Shown one piece after another: positions 16,202 through 24,359 of a stretch of DNA of 64,000 nt (the first letter of the stretch is position 1; each line of letters starts with the position of its first letter). The DNA is from JALEFZ01 sp039817415. Lineage in GTDB: Bacteria; Bacteroidota; Bacteroidia; J057. The notes below the pieces were generated by a model. The model made no database searches. It was given only the letters and a program-made list of their open reading frames with translations, and was not told the origin of the DNA. Position numbers and translations under genes: made by a program. Location of the stretch: NCBI GenBank assembly GCA_039817415.1, contig JBCBVV010000014.1:89428-153427 (forward strand). Direction: 5' to 3'.

Positions 16202-18328
16202 TTACGAGTCTTGTAGGATGATTTTACATCCAGGCAGCATTTTCTGAATGGTATCAAGCCCACCTTCTCCTATTTGATCTTTGCTCAGGGTTAACTTCTT
16301 CAGCTTTTTGAGGTCCTTCAGCACTTTGAAATTACCGATAGGATTGTGGGCGACATGCAATTCTTTCAAGCCTTGCATGTTTTTCAGTGGATTAAGGTTT
16401 TTGACCTTACAATGTAGAATCGACAGTTTGGTAAGACCATGAAGTTCTCTGATAGGATTCAAGGAAGATATCTGGCAGCCGTCCATCGACAAAACTTCCA
16501 ATTCCTTCAACTTCTTGAGCGGCTCCAAATCCTTGATCTTGGTGTGGTTGATATGAAGTTGACTCAAGTAAATCAGCGCACCCAATTGGGACAAAGATTC
16601 AACCAAGGAATGGGAAAGGGATAGTCTTCTCAGTCGGTCAAGATGACGAAGAGGTTGGAGGTTCCTAACCAGGCAATGATCTAGGTTGAGATCTTCCAGC
16701 ATATGCATGGCTTGTAGCACACTTAGGTCTTGTATCCCAGTTTGGGTCAATACCAGTCGTCTGAGTTCATCCAATCCGATAAGAGACTTGAAGTCTTTTA
16801 CCTTGGTATGGCTCACATCCAACTCACGCAAAGAGGTCAATGGGCTGATTACATTGAGCTCGTCTAGTTCATGGAATTCAAGGCTTCTGATGCTGGCAAT
16901 ATCCGCAGAATCCATTTGCGCAAAGGATTTGGCCTCTCCATTGTCCAACTTAGCCTTGGCCCTTCCATCTAGCCCTTGAATAAAAGGAATGGTGTTTTTT
17001 AGGAAAATTAACTCATTGTAGAATGCCCTAGCTTGTCCCAAGCCTTCAAAGTCCATTCTTTCAAAAAACTTCGAATTGTCTCTACACTCAACAGCCAGGA
17101 AATATTCTAAGATGGACTTATGGGCAAATTTATACTGCCCAGTCATATTGCGATTCAGCAAAGACCGACTTTTGATTTCGATTTCCTCTAGCTTGATTTC
17201 ATGGTTCTCGGCAAAGGTCCTGATTTCCCTTTCTGTCATGAAGAGTCCGTTCCTATTGCGTCTATTGGAATAGATATTAAGGGCAACCTCTTGAGAAAAT
17301 CGATACAACTCATCCTTAAAAGATTCTCTTCTATCTGGCCCTACTCGGTCTGCTTCCCGCTGAATCCACTTTTTAATCACCATTCGATAAAGATTGGTGA
17401 CGTATTCGTACACGACATCCTCCTCCAATAAATCCTCGATATAACTCAAAATCATCGGCCTCACCATCAGAGAGGGAGACTTAGAGACGATCTGGGTGGC
17501 TCGCTCTTTTTTCTTTTTGCTAAAGGGCCCGAAACGTTTACTCAGATAAATAGAAATGTCCTTTTCATCGAAAGGAGCTAGGTACATCTTGAAAAAGGTA
17601 ATGAACCCTTGCCTTCCTCCATACCATTTGATGGTGGTTTCTCTTGGTTCTGCATCCTCTGAAGGGAAAAACTGAGTTCGGCAGGTAAAGACGACAACCC
17701 TAAACTCCTGCACCTTATTGATGATGCGGTTTAGGCGTTTTTTGTAGGTTCTGACTGCCTGATTGTCTTCATCCAAACCATCCAGTAAGAGTATAGTATT
17801 TCTTGGATCTTCTATTTCATCTATATGTTGAAGGAGTTTGGGAGCTCCAAGCGGAAGGAGTTTGATGTTGTATTTGGCTCTACCCAACTGCTTTTGCCGC
17901 AGGTAACTCAGGTAGAGATTTAACATAAAGGTGGTCTTTCCCATACCTGAACCTGCGAGGATCATATAGAATCGCTGCGCATCATTCTTTTCGGGCTTAA
18001 AGCCTTTGTTAATGAAGAAAGGGATTAGCTTTTCACGGGCGATAACCCGATTGCTCTCTTGTAGTTCGTGGTAATTGGAAGGCGGATTTGACTGAAACTT
18101 AGTCGGAACATAGTATTCTGTTGCCTTGCTGATATCCTGAGGGGAAAAGAATGGATGCAGGTCTTTTTCAGCCGCATTGGCCCTTCTTCTTTTGTATATC
18201 CATATACCTAAACGCCACAATCCTCCCAATACACTTAACCCAATCACCAGGAAGACGGAGTACATCTCCCACGTTCTTTCAGTGGTGTTGGAAAAGTCGA
18301 ACCAGGATTGGAGGATAAATTGGGTCAT
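16202..18328 (-). CDS. Membrane-anchored NACHT-LRR (NLR-like STAND ATPase)
   Basis: This 708-residue protein has one N-terminal transmembrane helix (about 23-45) followed by the basic KRRR stop-transfer, which puts the rest in the cytoplasm. Residues ~115-290 form a NACHT/STAND ATPase: Walker A AGSGMGKTTF at 125-134, Walker B ILLLDGLDED at 179-188 with the acidic pair, and a sensor-type VVVFTCRTQFF at 211-221. A helical winged-helix-like region follows to ~420, and from ~480 to ~690 there are at least eight ~23-residue leucine-rich repeats of the LxxLxxLxLxxTxIxDLxPL kind. The layout is that of animal and bacterial NLR proteins. Bacterial NACHT proteins have been shown to act against phage. 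Here no separate effector domain is visible; the membrane helix may be the output. Confidence 0.88.
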   Translation of the reverse strand: MTQFILQSWFDFSNTTERTWEMYSVFLVIGLSVLGGLWRLGIWIYKRRRANAAEKDLHPFFSPQDISKATEYYVPTKFQSNPPSNYHELQESNRVIAREKLIPFFINKGFKPEKNDAQRFYMILAGSGMGKTTFMLNLYLSYLRQKQLGRAKYNIKLLPLGAPKLLQHIDEIEDPRNTILLLDGLDEDNQAVRTYKKRLNRIINKVQEFRVVVFTCRTQFFPSEDAEPRETTIKWYGGRQGFITFFKMYLAPFDEKDISIYLSKRFGPFSKKKKERATQIVSKSPSLMVRPMILSYIEDLLEEDVVYEYVTNLYRMVIKKWIQREADRVGPDRRESFKDELYRFSQEVALNIYSNRRNRNGLFMTEREIRTFAENHEIKLEEIEIKSRSLLNRNMTGQYKFAHKSILEYFLAVECRDNSKFFERMDFEGLGQARAFYNELIFLKNTIPFIQGLDGRAKAKLDNGEAKSFAQMDSADIASIRSLEFHELDELNVISPLTSLRELDVSHTKVKDFKSLIGLDELRRLVLTQTGIQDLSVLQAMHMLEDLNLDHCLVRNLQPLRHLDRLRRLSLSHSLVESLSQLGALIYLSQLHINHTKIKDLEPLKKLKELEVLSMDGCQISSLNPIRELHGLTKLSILHCKVKNLNPLKNMQGLKELHVAHNPIGNFKVLKDLKKLKKLTLSKDQIGEGGLDTIQKMLPGCKIILQDS

Positions 18329-18644
18329 GGATGCGAAGGCAAAAATATTGAAGTTTGGTCGTAGTCGTCTCTTGGCAGGGGAAATCAGCCTTCAAATGTC
18401 TTTCCAGTCAAATTCCCCCAATTCACCAGAAATACGAATCTACGACAATGAGAAACAATTCCCAAGGTGGAAAAGGACCCTTTCAACCTTAACATAAATG
18501 AGAATCTTAGCATATGTAAGACTTCACAATCTTCAAAGTTTGTTCAAATGCGACCAATTCATCATTTTTTTCATATACAACCATCCAAAGCGGAATTTTT
18601 ACCGTTGTATGGTTAACTTCTAAAGCAAACACTTCAGCATAAAA
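18329..18644. other. Intergenic region between divergent genes
   Basis: These 316 bases separate the start codons of the NACHT-LRR gene (minus) and the DUF3089 gene (plus), and they must hold both promoters. They are A/T-rich near 18560-18640. I see no RNA gene, no repeat and no clear operator. Confidence 0.5.
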
Positions 18645-19700
18645 ATGAGACCATATCTTTTTCCTGTTCTCTTTTCCATCCTCCTATATCTTTCAGGATG
18701 TAGTGATGTTGCACCTCCTAAAATTGGGTTTGACACCACCAATATCCCTTTAGCACCAGTCTACACAGACATCAGCAACTGGGCAGCCCATCCTGAAAAA
18801 GTAGAATATTCAGATACGATTCCTTCGAAAGAGGTAGATCTTCAAGGTGCCCTGCCTACTGAGCATGCCAAAGCAGATGTATTCTTTATTCACCCCACAA
18901 CTTTGATGGGTGGGAAAACTTGGAATGCTTCTGTCGAGGATGAAGACCTGAACAAAAAGACTGAATCCTTTGCCATTAAGCATCAGGCTTCCATTTTCAA
19001 TCGTTCGGGTAGGATTTATTCACCCAGATATCGTCAGATGGCTTTGGGAGGATTTTACACTGAGGATAAAAGGTCTATGGCCCAGGCACTTGAAGTTGCC
19101 TATGGAGACGTAAAAAGAGCCTTTGAACATTATCTAGCCCACGAAAACCAAGGACGCCCTATTATCATAGCTTCTCATAGCCAAGGAACGGTTCATGGCA
19201 TTCGCCTAGTCAAGGAGTTTTTTGACGGCAAGGAATTACAGGATAAGCTGGTTTGTGGGTACCTGATAGGATGGCCTTTTCCACAAGATACATTCAAGAG
19301 TATTCCTGTATGTAACGAACCCTCCTCCATTGGATGTGTTGTAGGATGGTGTAGTTGGCAGAAAGGAAAGGAGCCAAACAAAAAATATGATGGCTTCTAT
19401 GACAATGCCGTTGTGGTGAATCCCATTAACTGGAAAGCAGATGGAAGCTATGCCCCTTCTTCTCAACACAAAGGTTTTGTAGGACCTTCTTACAAGAAGA
19501 TTGAGGAACAAAAAGTAGATGCTCAAGCACATAATGGCATCCTTTGGGTGAGCAAACCATCCGCCCTGATCACGACCTCCAACTATCATATTGGTGATTT
19601 GAACCTCTTCTGGCTGGATGTCAGGAAGAATGCACAGGAAAGAGTCAACGCCTTTCTCGATAAGTTCAAACTCTCAGAAGAGGAATCCATCAAGAAATAA
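18645..19700 (+). CDS. DUF3089 alpha/beta hydrolase-like lipoprotein
   Basis: This 351-residue protein has a lipoprotein signal (MRPYLFPVLFSILLYLSGC, lipid Cys at 19) followed by a DUF3089 domain. The domain shows VFFIHPTTLMGG, SIFNRSGRIYSPRYRQ and the nucleophile elbow ASHSQGT, in which the second Ser is the expected catalytic residue; a late HIGDLNLFW contains a candidate catalytic His. The family is serine alpha/beta hydrolases of unproven substrate. It should be anchored in the envelope. It stands alone on the plus strand, with a hairpin 26 bp after the stop. Confidence 0.88.
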   Translation: MRPYLFPVLFSILLYLSGCSDVAPPKIGFDTTNIPLAPVYTDISNWAAHPEKVEYSDTIPSKEVDLQGALPTEHAKADVFFIHPTTLMGGKTWNASVEDEDLNKKTESFAIKHQASIFNRSGRIYSPRYRQMALGGFYTEDKRSMAQALEVAYGDVKRAFEHYLAHENQGRPIIIASHSQGTVHGIRLVKEFFDGKELQDKLVCGYLIGWPFPQDTFKSIPVCNEPSSIGCVVGWCSWQKGKEPNKKYDGFYDNAVVVNPINWKADGSYAPSSQHKGFVGPSYKKIEEQKVDAQAHNGILWVSKPSALITTSNYHIGDLNLFWLDVRKNAQERVNAFLDKFKLSEEESIKK

Positions 19701-19726
19701 TGTGGTATTAATGTAACTCTCTCATA

Positions 19727-19752
19727 TAAAAGGGCTTCCCACTGGGAAGCCC
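19727..19752. terminator. Intrinsic terminator-type hairpin between convergent genes
   Basis: The stem GGGCTTCCC/GGGAAGCCC has a 3-base loop (19732-19752) and is flanked on the left by ATATAAAA. This gives a T-tract (TTTTATAT) for minus-strand transcripts. It best serves the small membrane-protein gene at 19772, with some effect on the plus-strand lipoprotein gene. Confidence 0.6.
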
Positions 19753-19771
19753 GATTCGTATTGCATAAAGA

Positions 19772-19948
19772 TTATTCCGTGCTACCTATGAGTACTTCAT
19801 CCGAAGGAGAAGCAGAGCGCTTCATCAAAACCCCAAGCATGACCATAAAGGGCACAAACAGCAGGGCTGGAAAGAAGTAGTAAAGAATGAGTCCGAATGA
19901 GCAAGGTAGCAATAGAACGCGGATGAGTTTTAAATCGAATTTCTCCAT
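19772..19948 (-). CDS. Small hypothetical membrane protein
   Basis: The product is 58 residues long from the ATG at 19948 (an in-frame ATG lies 27 bases upstream). It has one or two hydrophobic segments, LIRVLLLPCSFGLILYYFF and ALLFVPFMVMLGVLM, and a short charged tail. I see no family. Support comes from the consistent membrane-protein composition and the terminator directly downstream. It could still be a chance frame. Confidence 0.45.
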   Translation of the reverse strand: MEKFDLKLIRVLLLPCSFGLILYYFFPALLFVPFMVMLGVLMKRSASPSDEVLIGSTE

Positions 19949-20229
19949 TTCAACAGGTTTTAAACAAATATACACTGAATGGATAATCCCTCGACATCAA
20001 TTTATCGAAGGCGAAAAAACTTTAGAGATATTGTAAAATGGGATAAGTAAGAAATTGGGCTTTGCTGTCGAAAATGGAGAAATAGAAATGTATTTTCAGG
20101 AGAAAATATTGCCAAAAGACGAAAATTCTCAAAAATTACTAGATCAATTTTGTCAAAAGGGCCCTTTGTATCAATGGCGCAGGGATGTAGTTTTTGATAG
20201 GATTTTTTTATCGTGATTTTTGACCGATT

Positions 20230-20571
20230 CTACCAAAACCAGCCTCTTTGCTTTTTTTTGAAGCCAATTTGGATCACTCCGTCCTTCTCTCTCACAGGAT
20301 AGACCTCAATATAATAGCCTCCACGTTCGGCTTGTCCTGTCTTCAGATCGAAGGCATATCTATGCCATGGACAGATCACACAGTCGTTCTCATCGATCCA
20401 TCCATCTCCTAAAGGACCATTTGCGTGCGGGCATTTGGCATCAAAAGCGTACCACTTTTCTTTGTGATAGCTAAGGCAATACCCCTTTTTCCCGATCTTG
20501 AATTCCGCGATTTTACCCTCCTTCGCTTGCTGGGTATATTTTTGTTCGAGGGGAAACCATTCATAAGCCAT
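20230..20571 (-). CDS. Rieske [2Fe-2S] ferredoxin-like protein
   Basis: This 113-residue soluble protein is a single Rieske domain. The cluster ligands are in place: C47-P-H49 and C67-P-W-H70, with the GPLGDG and RYAFDLKTG segments around them. The length and the NirD-like ending fit a small Rieske ferredoxin that passes electrons to an oxygenase or reductase, such as the NirD-type small subunits. No oxygenase or reductase partner is encoded next to it. It has no signal peptide, so it is cytoplasmic. Confidence 0.93.
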   Translation of the reverse strand: MAYEWFPLEQKYTQQAKEGKIAEFKIGKKGYCLSYHKEKWYAFDAKCPHANGPLGDGWIDENDCVICPWHRYAFDLKTGQAERGGYYIEVYPVREKDGVIQIGFKKKQRGWFW

Positions 20572-20577
20572 GCCCCA

Positions 20578-20611
20578 AAATAAGGAAAGGGCGCTTCACG
20601 AAGAAGCGCCC
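20578..20611 (-). terminator. Intrinsic terminator
   Basis: The perfect stem GGGCGCTTC/GAAGCGCCC (20589-20597 and 20603-20611) is followed on the minus strand by TTTCCTTATTTTGG. It lies between the basic secreted protein gene and the Rieske gene, and it ends the former. Confidence 0.8.
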
Positions 20612-20700
20612 CGGTTGAAGTCTGGCAAAAAAGGCTAAAGTTGTGTATTTCTAGGGTATCCAAAATGGACTGGCCATTCTGATACAGTTACTATGTTCAC

Positions 20701-21021
20701 TTACCAGCGATTCTGGCGATCGTTTTTCTGGATATAAATATTCTTGTTGGCGCGCTTTTGCTTACGGCGGATCGTGGCTCTTTCGGCAGGAGTTACGACC
20801 CCATCTGCTTTCGCTCTTCTTTTGGTAGCGTGAATACGCGCTTGCTGAGCCGAAAGTCGAACCGTCTCCTTCTTGGTTAGTTCGCCTGATCTGACTCCTT
20901 GCTTGATTCTTTTGGTCTGATGGATTTGACGTCCAGTTACTTTAGGTGTGGCAGTCTGAGCAAAGGCAGACATTCCAAATCCGAAAAATGCTAGGGCTAC
21001 AATCAAAAATTTTACTTTCAT
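20701..21021 (-). CDS. Small basic secreted protein
   Basis: This 106-residue protein has a signal peptide (MKVKFLIVALAFFGFGMSAFAQ). The mature part is very basic and helical and has two similar segments, GRQIHQTKRIKQGVRSGELT and IHATKRRAKADGVVTPAERA, each followed by a turn. This pattern of paired helices with GELT and GVVTPAE turns resembles EF-hand-like helix pairs without calcium ligands. Similar short proteins are common in Bacteroidota, and their function is unknown. It diverges from metY. Confidence 0.75.
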   Translation of the reverse strand: MKVKFLIVALAFFGFGMSAFAQTATPKVTGRQIHQTKRIKQGVRSGELTKKETVRLSAQQARIHATKRRAKADGVVTPAERATIRRKQKRANKNIYIQKNDRQNRW

Positions 21022-21202
21022 CGTTATTGTCTTTTTCTGTTTTGTATGTCTTTTGGACGGGGATTAATCGCCTTCGTTTAATCATAGAAGGGTAAGAATG
21101 AGCAAACGTGTCATTTTTTGGATAAAGTATGCTGGATGACATTGCATCTGCGCTGAATACGGATAACTTCACACCATCAACCGTAAACCGCTAGTATCAT
21201 AC

Positions 21203-22489
21203 ATGGCAGAAAGAAGAAAATTCGGGTTCGAAACCCGTATGCTGCATGCAGGACATATTCCAGATGCAGTAACTGGAGCAAGGGCTGTTCCGATATACCA
21301 AACCACCTCCTACGTCTTTGACAGCACCGATTATGCCGCTCAATTGTTTGAGCTGAAGCAATACGGCAACATATACTCCCGTATCAACAATCCAACTACA
21401 GCGGTATTTGAAGAAAGGATTGCTTCCCTAGAAAATGCTACCGGTGCCGTGGCGACTGCCAGTGGAATGGCTGCCCAGTTTATCACCTTCATGACGCTTT
21501 TCCAGCCAGGTGATGAGATAGTTGCTTCCTCCCATCTCTATGGAGGTACACATACTCAACTGGAGCATACCATGAGAAAAATGGGCGTAAAGGCTCACTT
21601 TGTAGATCCTGATGATATCGATGCATGGAAGGAAGCTATCAACGAAAAAACGAGAGCCTTATATGGGGAAACCATTGGCAATCCCAAAGGAAGCATACTC
21701 GACATCAAGACCCTAGCTGACCTTGCCCACGAGAATCGCATTCCCCTTATTGTGGACAATACCATGGCCTCCCCTTATTTATGCCAACCCATTGCACATG
21801 GAGCTGATATTGTGCTGCACTCTGCGACAAAATTCATAGGAGGACATGGAAATAGTATAGGAGGAGTGATCACAGAATCTGGTGAATTTGATTATAGCCA
21901 TTTCTCAACCATCGCTGATCCTTCACCAGCCTATCACAACCTAAAGTTTTACGAGACCTTTGGGCATTATGCTTTTTTGATGAAGGCTAGAGTAGAAACC
22001 ATGCGGGATACAGGCGGATGTCTTTCTCCTTTTAATGCCTTTCAATTGATTCAGGGCTTAGAGACACTTTCTATCAGAATGGATCGACACCTGGCCAATG
22101 CAAAGGCTATTTCCTCCTTCTTAAAGGATCATCCTAAGGTAGCTTGGGTACATTATGCTGGTCTGGAAGATAGTCCATGGCATGAACGCGCCAAGGTGTA
22201 TACCCCCAAAGGTCCAGGTGCTGTCTTTTCCTTTGGTCTCCAAACAAATGGTGATGCCAGACAGGCTGGAAAAGATTTCATTGAACAACTAGAACTCTTC
22301 TCCCACCTAGCCAACATAGGAGATGCAAGGAGCTTGGTCATTCACCCAGCCTCCACGACGCACAGCCAAATGTCAGAAGAAGAACTTCTCCATGGAGGAG
22401 TCGCACCAGAAATGATACGTTTGTCAGTAGGAATGGAAACAACAGAAGATTTATTATGGGATCTGGACCGAGCATTAGTAGCGATATAA
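21203..22489 (+). CDS. metY: O-acetylhomoserine sulfhydrylase (aminocarboxypropyltransferase)
   Basis: This PLP enzyme makes homocysteine from O-acetylhomoserine and sulfide in methionine synthesis. The 428-residue length and motifs are those of MetY within the Cys/Met metabolism family: an N-terminal FETRMLHAGHIPDAVTGARA, the cofactor-holding YSRINNPT and SGMAAQF, the VDNTMASPY aspartate loop, and the PLP lysine in HSATKFIGGHG at K210. The internal length distinguishes it from MetB/MetC (~390 residues). It is cytoplasmic. I saw no SAM riboswitch in the 180-bp leader. The following CoA-binding gene overlaps its 3' end. Confidence 0.95.
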   Translation: MAERRKFGFETRMLHAGHIPDAVTGARAVPIYQTTSYVFDSTDYAAQLFELKQYGNIYSRINNPTTAVFEERIASLENATGAVATASGMAAQFITFMTLFQPGDEIVASSHLYGGTHTQLEHTMRKMGVKAHFVDPDDIDAWKEAINEKTRALYGETIGNPKGSILDIKTLADLAHENRIPLIVDNTMASPYLCQPIAHGADIVLHSATKFIGGHGNSIGGVITESGEFDYSHFSTIADPSPAYHNLKFYETFGHYAFLMKARVETMRDTGGCLSPFNAFQLIQGLETLSIRMDRHLANAKAISSFLKDHPKVAWVHYAGLEDSPWHERAKVYTPKGPGAVFSFGLQTNGDARQAGKDFIEQLELFSHLANIGDARSLVIHPASTTHSQMSEEELLHGGVAPEMIRLSVGMETTEDLLWDLDRALVAI

Positions 22490-22992
22490 GTTTGAATACC
22501 GAACTCAACGCAGAGGAAAGAGCGCACTATCAAAATCCAAAAGCTATCAGAAACCTTCTTCTAAACAGCAAGGTCATTGCCATGGTAGGTCTTTCTGATA
22601 AACCTCATCGACCTAGCCATTTTGTAGCCTCTTATTTAAAATCAGAAGGATACAGAGTCATTCCGGTGAACCCAAGGGCCACAGAAATACTAGGAGAAAA
22701 GGCTTATCCTGATTTGAAAAGCATCTCTTTCCCCGTAGATATAGTAGACATATTTCGTAAACCCGCAGAGGTACCTTCCATTGTGGAAGATGCCATCGCC
22801 ATTGGGGCTAAGGCAGTTTGGCAGCAGTTGAAGATCATCAACCTCGAAGCGGCTCAGGCGGCAAGAGAACATGGGCTTGTCTCTATTGTTGATCGCTGTG
22901 TCAAAATGGAGCATGGCAGATATAGCGGGAACCTCCACTGGGTGGGCATGAACACAGAAATCATCTCTGCCAGAAAGGCAAAGTTTATTTAG
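22456..22992 (+). CDS. CoA-binding domain protein (YccU-like)
   Basis: This 178-residue protein is built of a single CoA-binding Rossmann domain: IAMVGLSDKPHRPSHFVASY near residues 40-60, then the VIPVNPRATEILG strand, DIVDIFRKPAEVPSIVEDA and AVWQQLKI, with a C-terminal VDRCVKMEHGR. Members bind a CoA-type ligand, and their physiological role is unknown. ATG 22456 lies inside metY, giving a 34-bp overlap. A TTG at 22492, 2 bp past the metY stop, would also leave the whole domain intact. The position suggests translational coupling with metY. Confidence 0.88.
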   Translation: MGSGPSISSDISLNTELNAEERAHYQNPKAIRNLLLNSKVIAMVGLSDKPHRPSHFVASYLKSEGYRVIPVNPRATEILGEKAYPDLKSISFPVDIVDIFRKPAEVPSIVEDAIAIGAKAVWQQLKIINLEAAQAAREHGLVSIVDRCVKMEHGRYSGNLHWVGMNTEIISARKAKFI

Positions 22993-23078
22993 AGACTGTT
23001 TAGGTGTATCATGTTTAGTTTACAAGCAGGTTCTTGAAAGGCAACCGTAAACAAGAAGTATAAATCTTGAACCGTCTC
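22992..23078. mobile_element. MITE-like element with TTA target duplication
   Basis: This 87-bp stretch has imperfect terminal inverted repeats GAGACTGTTTAGG and (from the other end) GAGACGGTTCAAG. It is flanked by TTA on both sides (22989-22991 and 23079-23081). Internal arms GTTTAC/GTAAAC extend the fold. A 3-bp TNA duplication is the habit of IS5/IS427-group elements. The element encodes nothing and completes the TAG stop of the preceding gene. Confidence 0.5.
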
Positions 23079-23095
23079 TTAATCCCTATCGACAC

Positions 23096-24337
23096 TTATT
23101 CTGCTAACATCTGGCGAATGAGTTGCTCATTGGTATTAACGAACTCATCGTACAGTCTACCTGTAGCAGGGCCATTGAAACCAGTATGAATGGTTCTAAT
23201 ATTTCCACCCTTGTCAATAAAAATAGAAGTAGGATAGGAGATCACTCGACTTAACATAGGTAGCTTCTCAGAAGCTGTCTTTTTGTTGGTGGTATTAGAA
23301 GCCAAGACAATAGGGTAATCGACATCCAGAGATTTTTTCATTTTATCTATGGCAGCGAAAGCTCTTTCTGGAAGTTTTTGGCGCTCGAAGGCAAGTCCAA
23401 TGATTTCTAAGCCTTCCCCATGATATTGCTTATACCAGCGGGCAAATAAGGAGGTCTCATCCATACAGTTTGGACACCATGAACCCAAGATTTGAATAAT
23501 AACCGCCTTGCCTTGAAACATCGAGTCGGTAGGATAGGTAATCATTTTTCCATTCTTGTCGGGAAATGAAAACTCAATTCCTGTATAGCCTTCCTTGAGA
23601 TAGGTCAATTGTTCGGGATCAGTTAATTTGACTTCAGTATTAGGTTTTCCGACCCAAGGCTCCTTCCAATGGTTACCAGAATAAAAGGTGCCTTCTAACG
23701 TACCATCTTTTTTCACTTCAGCATCAAACAAAAAGGCATGTGAGCCATCAAAAGCGGACAACTCCATTTTATTTCCGTTCAATCCACCTTCAAGAAACCT
23801 GTAATCACCTGTTTCCGTCCTGAATGTGCCTGAAACCTTCGCACCGTTTTGGTAGAAATACCCAATGGCTGGATACTCATCATTTGTACCCTGGCTAAAG
23901 GCAACTTCGTACATCGTATCCAATTTGATCTCCGAAGAGTACGTACCAAACCTTGCTCTTTTGCCCTGCACCGCTACAAAGGGAATGCTGTAGTCATCTC
24001 CTCTGGAAGGATCTCTCCACATCCCTTCCCATCTGGCTGAGTCAATCAGTTTGCCCTCAAATACAGATTCAAATACTGGCATACTCATTTGGAGAGCTTT
24101 CCCAGAATGATTGATGTCCTTAACGATGATGTTCTCATTCGCGTTATGGATCACGAAGTTGTATTTGCCATCGACCCTTTTCAGTTCGGCGGTAAAGGGT
24201 AAGGAAGGGCGATCCTCAGAATTGAGGCTGACATGCCACATTCCCAAGGCGGGTTCTATGCTAGTACTTTCCTTTTCAGGGATACAGGATACCCCCAAAA
24301 AAAGAATAGGTACTAGGATTAGGCTAATTTTGTTCAT
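23096..24337 (-). CDS. TlpA-type thioredoxin-fold lipoprotein
   Basis: This 413-residue envelope protein has a lipoprotein signal (MNKISLILVPILFLGVSC, Cys at 18). Residues ~30-250 are a beta-rich N-terminal region without a recognised name. A redoxin/TlpA domain follows from ~265 to the end, with the redox pair in WCPNC at about 287-290. The late cis-Pro-type segment VISYPTSIFIDKGGNI is also present. TlpA-type proteins reduce disulfides in the periplasm, often for cytochrome maturation or stress. The gene lies 22 bp after purD on the same strand and could be co-transcribed, although there is no functional tie. Confidence 0.9.
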   Translation of the reverse strand: MNKISLILVPILFLGVSCIPEKESTSIEPALGMWHVSLNSEDRPSLPFTAELKRVDGKYNFVIHNANENIIVKDINHSGKALQMSMPVFESVFEGKLIDSARWEGMWRDPSRGDDYSIPFVAVQGKRARFGTYSSEIKLDTMYEVAFSQGTNDEYPAIGYFYQNGAKVSGTFRTETGDYRFLEGGLNGNKMELSAFDGSHAFLFDAEVKKDGTLEGTFYSGNHWKEPWVGKPNTEVKLTDPEQLTYLKEGYTGIEFSFPDKNGKMITYPTDSMFQGKAVIIQILGSWCPNCMDETSLFARWYKQYHGEGLEIIGLAFERQKLPERAFAAIDKMKKSLDVDYPIVLASNTTNKKTASEKLPMLSRVISYPTSIFIDKGGNIRTIHTGFNGPATGRLYDEFVNTNEQLIRQMLAE

Positions 24338-24359
24338 GCTTATTTTTGTTAGACAGCAT

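Noticed and set aside
21022..21202. Possible SAM-sensing riboswitch in the metY leader
   Set aside because: No SAM-I or SAM-II pattern and no terminator/antiterminator pair could be read.
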